In this document: in pieces, positions 46,078 to 57,040 of the stretch | Position numbering within the stretch: the first letter of the stretch is position 1 | How the letters are laid out: every line of letters begins with the position of its first letter | Assembly: GCF_029407905.1 (NCBI RefSeq) | Contig: NC_073625.1 | Coordinates: forward strand, 171,450,240-171,514,239 | DNA length: 64,000 bases | DNA from: Bubalus kerabau | Taxonomy: Eukaryota > Chordata > Mammalia > Artiodactyla > Bovidae | Reading direction: 5' to 3' | Made by a program: the position numbers and the translations under genes | Notes under the pieces: generated by a model | What the model was told of the DNA's origin: nothing | What the model saw: only the letters and a program-made list of their open reading frames with translations | Databases searched by the model: none

Positions 46078-46377
46078 ACTTTCTACCCCTTACAGGACTG
46101 CTATTTGTAGGGTAGTCCAACAGTCTTAAGCTCCAATAACCCAACAAAGAAAAATAAAAACACAAGAGTAATTTTTATTAGCTTGAGGGAGGAAGATCAG
46201 TCAAAACAAACAGAGCACACTATATTCCTGAAGTAGTCAGAAGACAATTTGGACATTCTTATGAGAAAAGTTAAGAGGGTTGAGGGGCGAGGGGGGGCAG
46301 ATAAAATTCATGATTTTTCAGAATAAACAACTGAATAGATAAATTAAAGGATGATACAGTTAAGACTTTCCCTTCAC

Positions 46378-46432
46378 AACAGACAATTATCTGACCCCAA
46401 ATGTCAATGGTTCGAAAATTGAGAAACCCACA
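46378..46432 (+). mobile_element. MER20 3' fragment
   Basis: GACAATTATCTGACCCCAAA, TGTCAATGGTTCG and ATTGAGAAACCCA match the MER20 right end. Confidence 0.6.
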
Positions 46433-46759
46433 TTAGCTAATTTCTTGGGTCAGGGTTTAGACCCTTGGGGAGAGACAGCATTGGTAATATGCCAGCTTCA
46501 GGATTTGTATGGAAAGAGAACGCCTAAAATTCTCCTTAACTCGTCACCCCAGGAGATCTTTTGTACTGGTGTGATATTACTGTCATGAATACCTGTCCAA
46601 GTGTTTAGCTAATTGCGTATGCTTTGTGTGGCAAGGATCTGGGCAATAATTACTCCATGAAAAGCAAATGAGCCAAAAGGGTGGGGCTTATATTTTTTTT
46701 TTCCTAATTTGTCTTTCCACTGCTGTGTCTAGCTGCCTTTTCTGGAATCTGATAGACCC
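46433..46759. other. Unassigned intronic sequence
   Basis: No recognised feature. Confidence 0.5.
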
Positions 46760-46806
46760 TTCCCACCTCCCTCACCTCCCTTCCACCTCCCTCACCTCCC
46801 TTCCAC
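46760..46806. repeat. Two-copy 20-bp tandem repeat
   Basis: Unit TTCCACCTCCCTCACCTCCC. The second copy is 46781-46800 and the first has one extra C; a partial third begins at 46801. Confidence 0.95.
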
Positions 46807-46984
46807 AAGCTACAGTTCAAAACCACCTTCTTTCTTCCTCAGGACTTCTCATGGTTTTTGTTGGTATTATTATTATTATTTGTTTGTTACAATTCCATTT
46901 TCTTTGTGTAATCTCTCTATCAGTGATTTAGGGGAAGAAACCAGTAGCTTACACTAGCTTGTCGTCTTGGTGATAGGAAGAATG

Positions 46985-48300
46985 TACGATAAATATGCCA
47001 CTTTTACCTAAAATAATATCAAAATTTAATGCAATTCTCATGAAAATCTAACATTTTAAAAACTGGAACTGGATAAAATTATCTTAAAGTTTATAAATTA
47101 GAATAAAATCATGAGGGCAACTGCCTAAGCAGATGTAAGCATATACTACAAAGCTATTATAATAAAATTAATATGGTGCTGGCCTAGGAATAGGGAGATC
47201 AGTGGGAAAAAAACAGAGGATCTAGAAACAAGTCTTAGGATAAATGAGAATTTGAGGAATTGTGTTTTAATTCAGTGGGGAAAGGATTGTATATTTAACA
47301 AATGGTACTTGCATAAATTCCTGGCTATCCATTTAGAAGATTTTAAAATTGGATGCTTATCTAACCATCTGCAAAAATATACCCAGCGGAATTAAAATGT
47401 AAATGAAAAAATAAAGTAAATGAATTCCTGAAATAAAATCTGTACATTTATATTTGCAGATTATTGATAAGGAATTTCTACTTAACAAAGAATGAAAATC
47501 CAGAATCTATAAATAAAGAATAGACATATTTGACTTCATAAAATTGTTTTAAATGAGAAAAGATACCATAAACAAAGACAATAGACAGGCAATAGCTTGG
47601 GGAAGAAAGCATTTAAATACAGAGGACAGCGTATTCCTATGTCTACTATATTAAAGCACTTAAAAAGTGACAGTCTGGCAATAAGTAAAAGAAAAATGGG
47701 CAAAGACAATAAAGAAGCGATTCATAGAAGTGGAAATCCACTTGGGCCACAAATGTGAAAAGTTATTCAAACTCATCAGAAATCATGGAAATGTAAAATA
47801 AAGTAACAGCATATCACTTTACCCCTAACAGTTTGGCAACAATTATAAGGCCAAGTAACAGTCATTGCTGGCAGGGAGGCAGGAAAAAAAGTGCACTCTT
47901 ACACATTTCCACTGGAAATTTAAATCATGAACAGACTTTTGGAAAGCAATTTGGCAACAGCTATTAGAATTTAAAATACATAGCCTCTTCTCCCAGTGAT
48001 CTGACTCCTGGGAGCCTGCCCCACACAAGCAAAAAGTCTAGTTCTTAAGGATATATGGACAGGGATGTTTATTGCAACCCTTTTTTTTAAGTGGGGAGTG
48101 GGTTAAAAAAGAAGCGTAATGAATCCTGCCAATAAGGTGATCTACCCAATGTTGTGTAGCCATTAAAAAGATAAATTAGTGCTCTTCAAGCTAACTTGAA
48201 AGTTTTCCAGGAGACATTGTTGACTATGTAAAGCAAAATATGGAAAAGTATATATTATTTATGATTCAAATTTTTTAAACAACAATCATCCCCATATATT
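46985..48300 (+). mobile_element. Old L1 (L1M) ORF2 end and 3'UTR, sense
   Basis: AAGCTATTATAATAAAATTA, ATATGGTGCTGGCCTAGG, GGATTGTATATTTAACAAAT, AATGGGCAAAGACAATAAAG and GTGTAGCCATTAAAAAG occur in L1 ORF2 order. Many stops; not coding. Confidence 0.85.
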
Positions 48301-48334
48301 TATGTATAGATAACTAACCCTCATGCCTGTATTA

Positions 48335-48442
48335 GTATTTACATATATATATTTATATATACTTGTAAATTCATTTACAAATATGTAAATACATATTTAC
48401 ATATACATATACATATATATATATACACACACATACACATAC
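48335..48442. repeat. A/T-rich and (TA)(CA) low-complexity tract
   Basis: Contains overlapping palindromes such as TTGTAAATTCATTTACAA and ATGTAAATACATATTTACAT, then TATATATATA and ACACACACATACACATAC. Confidence 0.92.
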
Positions 48443-48792
48443 AGCAGGAATCAGGAGGTATAACCATAGAAGCTGCTTTTTTTGCCCATTGCTCCTTTAA
48501 AAATATTCTTTTAAAGGGCTACTCCTTTCCTACCTGCTCAAAAAACTTTTGGCTTTTAAATTGCAATCAGAATGTCAATTCACCAATGAATATGTCCAAT
48601 ATCATGTAATATTACAAATTTTCAATTTAAGTTAAGACTTTGCCCTACCTTTCCTAGCCCATTGAAAGCAAATATGGTTGGGGTCTTCTTTCTCACATGC
48701 GTCATCTACCCCCTGCTAGATGCTGTCCTGACTTCTACAAGATGGGAGTATGAGATAAGGAAATCTTTTATTTGATTAATGATAAGCCACCT
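48443..48792. other. Unassigned intronic sequence
   Basis: No recognised feature. Confidence 0.5.
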
Positions 48793-49012
48793 GGGCTTCC
48801 CAGGTGGCGCTTAGTGGCAAAGAACCCGCCTGTCACTGCAGGAGATATACGAGGCACAGATTCAATCCCTGGGTTGGGAAGATCTCCTGGAGGAGGGCAC
48901 AGCAGCCCACTCCAGTATTCTTGCCTGGAGAATCTCATGGACAGAGAAGCCTGGTGGGCTACTTTCCATGGGGTCCCAAAGAGTCAGACACGACTGAAAC
49001 AACAGCACGTAC
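48793..49012 (+). mobile_element. Bov-tA SINE
   Basis: Head TGGGCTTCCCAGGTGGCGC to GACACGACTGAAACAACAGC. The tRNA-like head has a variant GATATACGAGGCACAG in place of the usual GACCTGGGTTC box. Confidence 0.93.
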
Positions 49013-49589
49013 ACGTGTAGCACATGCAAGCCACCGTTAGAGCAACTGGGCAGCCACATCCCATCAGACTTCTCAGGTGAGAGTCAACCAATATCCCACT
49101 GTATTCTCAAACTCCAGGGGTCACATCTTAAGCTGTCTGATTGTCGAGACAAAGACACTTTTCATTGGATCACGGTAAGCTAAAACACCCCCAGCTCTCC
49201 TCTTACTGGAGTGTGAGATTCAAAATTCACAAGTGGCAGAACACCATTCACAAATCTTTAGCCTGCTAGGCTAAAGTCTAGAGACCCTTTTGCCTTCTTA
49301 AGGTAGGTGAGAAGTTTAAAGGAGTCATGTAACTGGTTTTTTGGATAAGTACTTTAAAATTGTGCATCTCACTATGGAAAATGTGAAAATGTGTTTTCTT
49401 TCCTTTCAGTTTAAACTTCTGATTTAATCTGTTATAAATGCATATGTATGTGATTATTATAAACAGACTTCTCGTTTGAAGAGATATTGTTGGGACATAT
49501 ACTAGATTGTACAGTTGGATTATTTGGGAAGGAAAGGAAGAGATGGGGAAAAGCAGTCATGCAAAATAGGAAAAAAAAAGTTATTAAAA
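49013..49589. other. Unassigned intronic sequence
   Basis: No recognised feature. Confidence 0.5.
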
Positions 49590-49598
49590 CAAAGCAAA

Positions 49599-49877
49599 TA
49601 GGGCTTCCCTGATGGGGTGAAGAATTCCCCTGCCAATGCAGGAGACAAGAGTTTGATATCTGGTCTGGGAAAATCCCACATAACTCCGAGCAACCAAGCC
49701 CATGTACCACAACTACTGAGCCTGTGCTCTAGACCCCGGGGTCACAAGAGGAGTCACTGCAATGAGCGGCTGGAGCAACTCGAGTAGAGAGAAGCCCTCA
49801 CTCAAAATGCACCACTGGAGAAAAAGCCTGCGCAGCGACAAAGATCCAGACTAGTCAAAAATAAAAATTTTAAAACT
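49599..49877 (+). mobile_element. CHR-2-like tRNA SINE, full length
   Basis: Head GGGCTTCCCTGATGGGG, then the CAACTACTGAGCCTGTGC and GAGAGAAGCCCTCACTC units and the tail GTCAAAAATAAAAATTTT. Duplication CAAAGCAAA at 49590-49598 and 49878-49886. This older SINE type is shared by whales, hippos and ruminants. Confidence 0.9.
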
Positions 49878-49921
49878 CAAAGCAAACAAATAAACAAGAA
49901 TATTTACAACATGACATTTAT

Positions 49922-51770
49922 AGCAAAGGAGAAAAGAAAAGATATAAGCATCTGAATGCAGAGTTCCAAAGAATAACAGGAAGAGATAAGAAAGCCTTCT
50001 TCATCGATCAATGCAAAGAAATAGAGGATAACAACAGAATGGGAAAGACTAGAGATCTCTTCAAGAAAATTAGAGACACCAAGGGAACATTTCATGCAAA
50101 GATGGGCTCGATAAAGGACAGAAATGGTATAGACCTAACAGAAGCAGAAGATATTAAGAAGAGATGGCAAGAATACACAGAAGAACTGTACAAAAAAGAT
50201 CTTCACGACCCAGATAATCACGATGGTGTGATCACTGACCTAGAGCCAGACATCCTGGAATGTGAAGTCAAGTGGACCTTAGAAAGCATCACTACGAACA
50301 AAGCTAGTGGAGGTGATGGAATTCCAGTTGAGCTATTCCAAATCCTGAAAGATGATGCTATGAAAGTGCTGCACTCAATATGCCAGCAAATTTGGACAAC
50401 TCAGCAGTGGCCACAGGACTGGAAAAGGTCAGTTTTCATTCTAATCCCAAAGAAAGGCAATGCCAAAGAATGCTCAAACTCCCGCACAATTGCACTCATC
50501 TCACACGCTAGTAAAGTCATGCTCAAAATTCTCCAAGCCAGGCTTCAGCAATATGTGAACCGTGAACTTCCAGATGTTCAAGCTGGTTTTAGAAAAGGCA
50601 GAGGAACCAGAGATCAAATAGCCAACATCCGCTGGATCATGGAAAAAGCAAGAGAGTTCCAGAAAAACATCTATTTCTGCTTTATTGACTATGCCAAAGC
50701 CTTTGACTATGTGCATCACAATAAACTGTGGAAAATTCTGAGAGGGATGGGAATCCCAGACCACCTGATCTGCCTCTTGAGAAATTTGTATGCAGGTCAG
50801 GAAGCAACAGTTAGAACTGGACATGGAACAACAGACTGGTTCCAAATAGGAAAAGGAGTACGTCAAGGCTGTATATTGTCACCCTGTTTATTTAACTTAT
50901 ATGCAGAGTACATCATGAGAAATGCTGGACTGGAAGAAGTAGAAGCTGGAATCAAGATTGCCGGGAGAAATATCAATAACCTCAGATATGCAGATGACAC
51001 CACCCTTATGGCAGAAAGTGTAGAGGAACTCAAAAGCCTCTTGATGAAAGTGAAAGTAGAGAGTGAAAAAGTTGGCTAAAGCTCAACATTCAGAAAACGA
51101 AGATCATGGCATCTGGTCCCATCACTTCATGGGAAATAGATGGGGAAACAGTGGAAACAGTGTCAGACTTTATTTTTTGGGGCTCCAAAATCACTGCAGA
51201 TGGTGACTGCAGCCATGAAACTAAAAGATGCTTACTACTTGGAAGGATAGTTATGACCAACCTAGATAGCATATTAAAAGCAGAGACATTACTTTGCCAA
51301 CAAAGGTCCGTCTAGTCAAGGCTATGGTTTTTCCTGTGGTCATGTATGGATGTGACAGTTGGACTGTGAAGAAGGCTGAGTGCCAAAGAATTGATGCTTT
51401 TGAACTGTGGTGTTGGAGAAGACTCTTGAGAGTCCCTTTGACTGCAAGGAGATCCAAGCAGTCCATTCTGAAGGAGATCAGCCCTGGGATTTCTTTGGAA
51501 GGAATGATGTTAAAGCTGAAACTCTAGTACTTTGGCCACCTCATGCAAAGAGTTGACTCATTGGAAAAGACTCTGATGCTGGGAGGGATTGGGGGCAGGA
51601 GGAGAAGGGGACAACAGAGGATGAGACGGCTGGATGGCATCACTGACTCGATGGACGTGAGTCTGAGTGAACTCCGGGAGTTGGTGATGGACAGGGAGGC
51701 CTGGCGTGCTGCGATTCATGGGGTCTCAAAGAGTCGGACACGACTGAGCGACTGAACTGAACTGAACTGA
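49922..51770 (+). mobile_element. BovB, 1.85 kb, sense, young type
   Basis: Starts GCAAAGGAGAAAAGAAAAG and ends in CTGAACTGAACTGAACTGA. Young-type markers (GGGATTTCTTTGGAAGG, GGGATTGGGGGCAGGAGG). It begins about 35 bp right of the CHR-2 duplication. No clear duplication of its own was found. Confidence 0.94.
50039..51079 (+). pseudogene. BovB ORF2 fragment: reverse-transcriptase domain, 346 codons
   Basis: Same domain as the copy at 29211, with about 25 amino-acid differences over the 346 shared residues by eye. Carries FIDYAKAFD, GVRQGCILSP and YADD. It stops early because one T is missing in GTTGGCTAAAGC (the 29-kb copy has GTTGGCTTAAAGC), so the C-terminal part continues in another frame (51106-51315 and 51294-51527). 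The Met used is internal; sequence similar to the N-terminal side begins earlier, at 49922. Lacks the endonuclease. No sign of host function. Confidence 0.88.
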
Positions 51771-52434
51771 TGCACCCATATGGAAGCACATCTATGTATG
51801 TAAACAAGAAAATTTCAAATTTCCATAGAAATGGGAAAATTAAAGGATTTTTAATATATTGTTAGTAAATTACTATGATGTGTACTAAGATTTTAAAGGC
51901 ATATCTTCAAACTCAATATATTATGCATAGTATGAATTTAAAAAAATTCAATGACTGCATACATATTATGTAAGCCACATATCTTGACTTGCTCCAGCAA
52001 CTAAAGTGTGCTAAAAATCCCAGGTGCTTGATGAAGCCTTTAGCACTGGGTTTTCATTTTCACAAGGAGACGCTGGCTCATGTTAATTGAATTTACAATA
52101 TTCATTCTGGCATTATCCTGTCTGAAGCCCAAATTAAATGCATGGATGATAATTCATTTATTGAAATTAAAACCCATGAGGAATATAGATACAAAGTCTC
52201 TGCTTTACTAATATCAAGCCCAACTAGCTCCTACTTGATAAGTGTTGTAGCACCATGTTATTTATATTGTGGGGCACTAGGAGATCTAAGGTCTAGCTCA
52301 GATCCTGCTACTAACTTGCAAATTCAGGTGCAAATTCAGGTGCCCACTTAACCTTTCTGGGCTTAGTTTCTTCATATATATTTGCTGAGAGGAATCAGAA
52401 GATTGCTGAAGTCACTCACTTTTTGTTTTCTATT
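51771..52434. other. Unassigned intronic sequence
   Basis: Includes a small local repeat (GCAAATTCAGGTGCAAATTC near 52318). Otherwise nothing recognised. Confidence 0.5.
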
Positions 52435-52602
52435 AGTGATCCTCCAACCTGAGCATAGATAAAACTCCTATGTAAAATGCATGTTGCCAGGCTCTGCTTC
52501 CAGAGATTCTGATTCAGTAGGTCCAGTTGGGATCCAGAACTACAATTCTAACAAATGTCCAGTGATACTGATGATCCTAATCCAGAAGCCTATGAGTATC
52601 AG
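52435..52602 (+). mobile_element. MER5A-like hAT element
   Basis: CAGAGATTCTGATTCAGTAG, CAATTCTAACAAATGTCC and GTGATACTGATGATCC are sense MER5A landmarks. Confidence 0.75.
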
Positions 52603-52680
52603 AATTGATGAATGAAATATTTGCATTTCTGAGTATACCTGGTGAATCATAGAGAGTGAAGTAGGCTCAGTACTGATGTT

Positions 52681-53249
52681 CTTCAGTTCAGTTCAGTTGC
52701 TCAGTCGTGTCCGACTCCTTGTGGCCCGTGGATTGCAGCATGCCAGGCCTCCCTGTCCATCACCAACTCCTGGAGCCAACTCAAACTCATGTCCAATTGC
52801 ATCAGTGATGCCATCCAACCATCTCATCCTCTGCCGTCCCCTTCTCCTCCTGCCTTCTGTCTTTCCCAGCATCAGGGTCTTTTCCAAGGAGTCAGCTCTT
52901 TGCATCAGGTTGTTAAAGTATTGGAGTTTCAGCTTCAGCATCAGTCCTTCCAATGAATATTCAGGACTGATTTCCTTTAGGATGGACTGGTTGGATCTCC
53001 TTGCAGTCCAAGAGACTTTCAAGAATCTTCTCCAACACCACATTTCAAAAGCATCAATTCTTTGGCGCTCAGCTTTCTTTATGGTCCAACTCTCACATCC
53101 ATACATGACCACTGGAAAAACCATAGTTTTGACTAGAAGGACATTTGTTGGTAAAGTATTGTCTCTGCTTTTTAATATGCTGTTTAGGTTGGTCATAGCT
53201 TTTCTTCCAAGGAGCAAGCATCTTTTAATTTCATTGGTTCAGGCACCAT
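52681..53249 (-). mobile_element. BovB 3' fragment (antisense)
   Basis: Reversed tail CAGTTCAGTTCAGTTGCTC to TTGGTTCAGGCACCAT. Older type. The duplication CTGATGTT is at 52673-52680 and 53250-53257. Confidence 0.93.
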
Positions 53250-53771
53250 CTGATGTTTTTAGGCTGAGGTAAATACCAGTACACACAGTTGTAGGACATT
53301 TGTGTAATTCCAAGGGTGGCAAAACTTACTTTATAGTGTAATTGTAGTAAAGACAAATATTCACTGCAATATATGTTCCCTCCTCAGAGAATGTGAACTG
53401 TAGAAATCCTAGCTCCTAGAAGATCACAGAAGTGTAGAAAGTACTGCTAGAAAACCTCTGAAACTTCCACCTCTGTTGACATTCTTCCTTTCTTCTGGCA
53501 GTTTCCATTACCCAGCTTTCCCAGCATGTACTACCTAAAGTTGCGGCTAGGTGTCACTCTAACTCTGGGGAGGGTTGATCTAAGGGTTAGAGGTGTGAGC
53601 CAGGGCACTGGGGAATACATTACCAGCTCCTATGTGTGTGGGTTAAAGCATTTAAGAGAGCACCTTGGAAATTCTCCACATAAAAGGAGCACAGCTTGGG
53701 ATGGATCATAAACTTTCAATTCCAAGAGGAATTGTCACTAAAAATAAAATAGGTACATGAAGGTGTAGGTT
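53250..53771. other. Unassigned intronic sequence
   Basis: No recognised feature. Confidence 0.5.
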
Positions 53772-54935
53772 GTTGTCCAGTTTCTCAGGTGTGTCCAACT
53801 CTATGGACTGCAGCACACCAGGCTTCCCTGTCCTTCACCATCTCCTGGAGCTTGCTCAAACTTATGTCCATTGAGTCAGTGATGCCATCCAACCATCTTG
53901 TCCTCTGTCTTCCCCTTCTCCTCCTGCCTTCAATCTTTCCCAGCATCAGGGTCTTTTCCAATGAGTCAGCTCTTCGTATCAGGAGGCCAGAGTATTGGAG
54001 CTTCAGCTTCAGCATCAGTCCTTCTAATGAATATTCAGGATTGACTTTCTTTAGGATTGACTGGTTGGATCTCCTTGCAGTCCAAGGGACTCTCAAGAGT
54101 CTTCTCTAGCACCACAGTTCAAAAGCATCAATTCATCCGTGTTCAGCCTTCTTTGTGGTCCAACTCTCCATACATGACTACTGGAAAAACCATACCTTTG
54201 ACTAAACGGACCTTTGTTGGCAAGGTAATATCTCTTTTTTAAATAAGCTGTCTTGGTTTGCCATAACTTTTCTTCCAAGGAGCAAGCATCTTTTAATTTC
54301 ATGGCTGCAGTCACCATCCACGGTGATTTTGCAGCCCACAAAAATAAAGTCTGTTACTGTTTCCATTGTTTCCCCATCTATTTGCCATGAAGTGATGGGA
54401 CCGGATGCCATGATCTTAGTTTTTAAATGTTGACATTTGAGCAAGTTTTTTTTCACTCTCCTCTTTCACCTTTATCAAGAGACCCTTTAGTTCCTCTTTG
54501 CTTTCTACCATAAGGATGGTGTCATCTGTACATCTGAGGTTATTGATATTTCTCCTGGCAATCTTGATTCCAGCTTGTGCTCCATTCAACCTGGCATTTC
54601 ACGTGATATACTCTGCAAAGAAGTTAAATAAGCAGGGTGACAATATATAGCCCTGGCGTACTCCTTTCCCAATTTGGAACCAGTCCGTTGTTCTATGTCT
54701 GGTTCTAACTGTTGCTTCTTGACCTGCATACAGATTTCTGAGGAGGTGAGTGAGGTGGTCTGGTATTCCCATCTCTTTAAGAATTTTCCAGTTTGTTGTG
54801 AGCCACACAGTCCAAGTCTTCAGCATAATAAATGAAATAGAAGTAGATTTTTTTTTTTTAATTCTCTTGCTTTTTCTATGATCCGGTGCATGTTGGCACT
54901 TTGATCTCTGGTTCCTCTGCCTTTTCTAAACCCAG
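53772..54935 (-). mobile_element. BovB 3' part, 1.16 kb (antisense)
   Basis: From GTTGTTGTCCAGTTTCTCAG to reversed RT (GTTCCTCTGCCTTTTCTAAA). Reversed motif B (CTGGCGTACTCC) and YADD regions are present but frameshifted; a T run (54849-54859) interrupts the FIDYAKAFD region. Older type. Confidence 0.92.
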
Positions 54936-55455
54936 ATGGTATAGGAGAGTTATCTAAAAATGAGGTCAGTATAGGGCCTTCCAGTGGCTAGATTATCATG
55001 GATACTGCAAGCATCTGTTCATTAAGGTAGGATCAGTGTGATGGATGAATGGAGCACCACACTTTAGTGATTTAGCTTCTTTGAACTTCATTTTCCATGT
55101 CCTTAAAATAGATACTGCAACAACAAAACATCAAGTACCTTCAATTTCTTCACATAATTCTTGTGAGATCAGATGAAATGTTATTTGTAAATTGATAGGT
55201 ATTATTAAACAAATTTTTACTAATGATGAGTTGCTCTGAGTCACTTTATTGACCATTTAGATGACACTGTCATAGCATTCTTACTTGTTTACAATTTAGC
55301 ATGAAATCGCCAGATATCCATTCTTTTCTTAAATAACCATGAGGAAGCAATTGTTTTCTTGTGATATTCCATTACTTCTCCACCCACTGTCATAGTAAAT
55401 GTTAAATGTAAAAAGTTTAAAAAGAAACAATTAAATTGTACGTATCTTTGTGTGA
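54936..55455. other. Unassigned intronic sequence
   Basis: No recognised feature. Confidence 0.5.
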
Positions 55456-55572
55456 CTTCTGGAGTGGATAGCCTATCCCGTCTCCAGCAGATTTTCCTGA
55501 CCCAGGAATTGAACCAGGGTCTCCTGCATTGCTGGCGGATTCTTTACAAACTGAGCTATGAGGGAAGCCGTA
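55456..55572 (-). mobile_element. Bov-tA head fragment (antisense)
   Basis: Holds the tRNA-like half (GAATTGAACCAGGGTCTCC, GAGCTATGAGGGAAGCC) and a short Bov-A stub (TCTGGAGTGGATAGCC). Confidence 0.85.
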
Positions 55573-56063
55573 ATAGCATCTAGTGTGCCTTATTTATTTA
55601 TTTTTATTGAAGAATAATAGATTTATAATGTGTTAATTACTGCTGTACAACAAACTGATTCAGATATATATATATATATATATAAAATCCTTTCTAAATG
55701 TTCTTTTCCATTATGGTTTATCAAAGAATATTGAAAATAGTTCTCTGTGCTATAGAGTAGGACCTTGTTGTTCATTCATTCTATTTGTAGAATCTTACGT
55801 CTGCTCACCCCAACCTCCCACTACATCCCTTCCTCAAACCCTTCCCCCTTGGCAAACATCAGTCTGTTCTCTCTGTTCATGATTCTGTTTCATAGATGAG
55901 TTCATTTGCATCACATTTCAGATTCCATATATAAATAATGTCATATGGTATTTGTCTTTCTCTTACCGAATTACTTCATTCAGTATGATAACCTCTAGCT
56001 GCACCCATGTTGCTGCAAATGGCGTGATTCTGTTCTTTTTATGGCTGAGTAGTACTGCATTGT

Positions 56064-56193
56064 GGAGAAGGCAATGGCACCCCACCCCAGTACTCTTGCC
56101 TGGAAAGTCCCAGGGATGGGGGAGCCTGGTGGGCTGCAGTCCGTGGGGTCGCTAAGAGTTGGACACAACTGAAGCGACTTAGCAGCAGCAGCA
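56064..56193 (+). mobile_element. Bov-A monomer SINE nested in L1
   Basis: GGAGAAGGCAATGGCACCCC to GAAGCGACTTAGCAGCAGCA. A perfect 12-bp duplication GTACTGCATTGT is at 56052-56063 and 56194-56205. One monomer only, unlike the dimer at 531. Confidence 0.95.
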
Positions 56194-56567
56194 GTACTGC
56201 ATTGTATGTAGGTAGCACATCCTCTTTATCCAGTCATCTGTCAATGGATAGTTAGGTTGTTTCCATGTCTTGGCTATTGTAAATAGTATTGATATGAACA
56301 TAAGGACGCATGTATCTCTTTGAATTATGGTTTTGTCCAGATAGATGCCCAGGAGTGGAATTGCTGAATCATTTAGTAATTCTAATTTTAGTTTTCTGAG
56401 ACACCTCCATACAGCTTTCCATAGTGGCTCCACCAACTTATATTCGCATCAGCATCTAGGAGGGTTACCTTTTCTCCACACTGGTTCCAGCATTTATTAT
56501 TTGTATATTTTTTGATGATTGCCATTTTGACTGGTGTGAGGTGCCACCTCATTTTAGATTTGGTTTG

Positions 56568-56781
56568 TTTGTTGTTTAGTTGCCAAGTTATGCCTGACTC
56601 TTTGCAATCCTGTGACTGTAGCCTGCCAGGCTCCTCTGTCCATGGGATTTCCTAGGCAAGAATACTGGAGTGGGTTGCCATTTCCTTCTCCAGGGGATCT
56701 TCCCAACCCAGGGATCAAACCCATGTCTGCTGCATTGGCAGGCAGATTCTTTACCACTGAGCCAACTGAGAATCCCAAGGC
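56568..56781 (-). mobile_element. Bov-tA SINE nested in L1 (antisense)
   Basis: From TTTGTTGTTTAGTTGCC to GAGCCAACTGAGAATCCC. The duplication TTGGTTTG is at 56560-56567 and 56782-56789. Confidence 0.93.
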
Positions 56782-57040
56782 TTGGTTTGCATTTCTCTAA
56801 TAATTAGTGATGTTGAGTATCTTCTCCATGTGCCTATTGGCCATCTACATTTTGTCTTTGGAGGAATGTCTATTTAGGTCTTCTATACATTTTGGATTAG
56901 GTTGTTCGTCTTCTTGTCATTGAGTTGTAGGAGATGTTTGTATATTTTGGAAATTAAGCCCTTGTGTTGGTCACATCGTTTGCAAATATTTTCTCCTATT
57001 CTGTAGGTTGTGTTTTTATTCTGTTGATGGTTTCCTAGCA

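Larger units (their letters stand above)
55590..57040 (-). mobile_element. L1 3' end and ORF2 part (antisense), two nested SINEs
   Basis: Reversed 3'UTR (GTACAACAAACTGATTCAG, TTCTCTGTGCTATAGAGTAG), then reversed ORF2 (CCAGGAGTGGAATTGCTG, GGTGAGGTGCCACCTC-like, TTTGCAAATATTTTCTCC). Same region as the 35-kb L1 but an independent, younger-looking copy. A (AT)n run sits at about 55659-55684. Confidence 0.88.
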
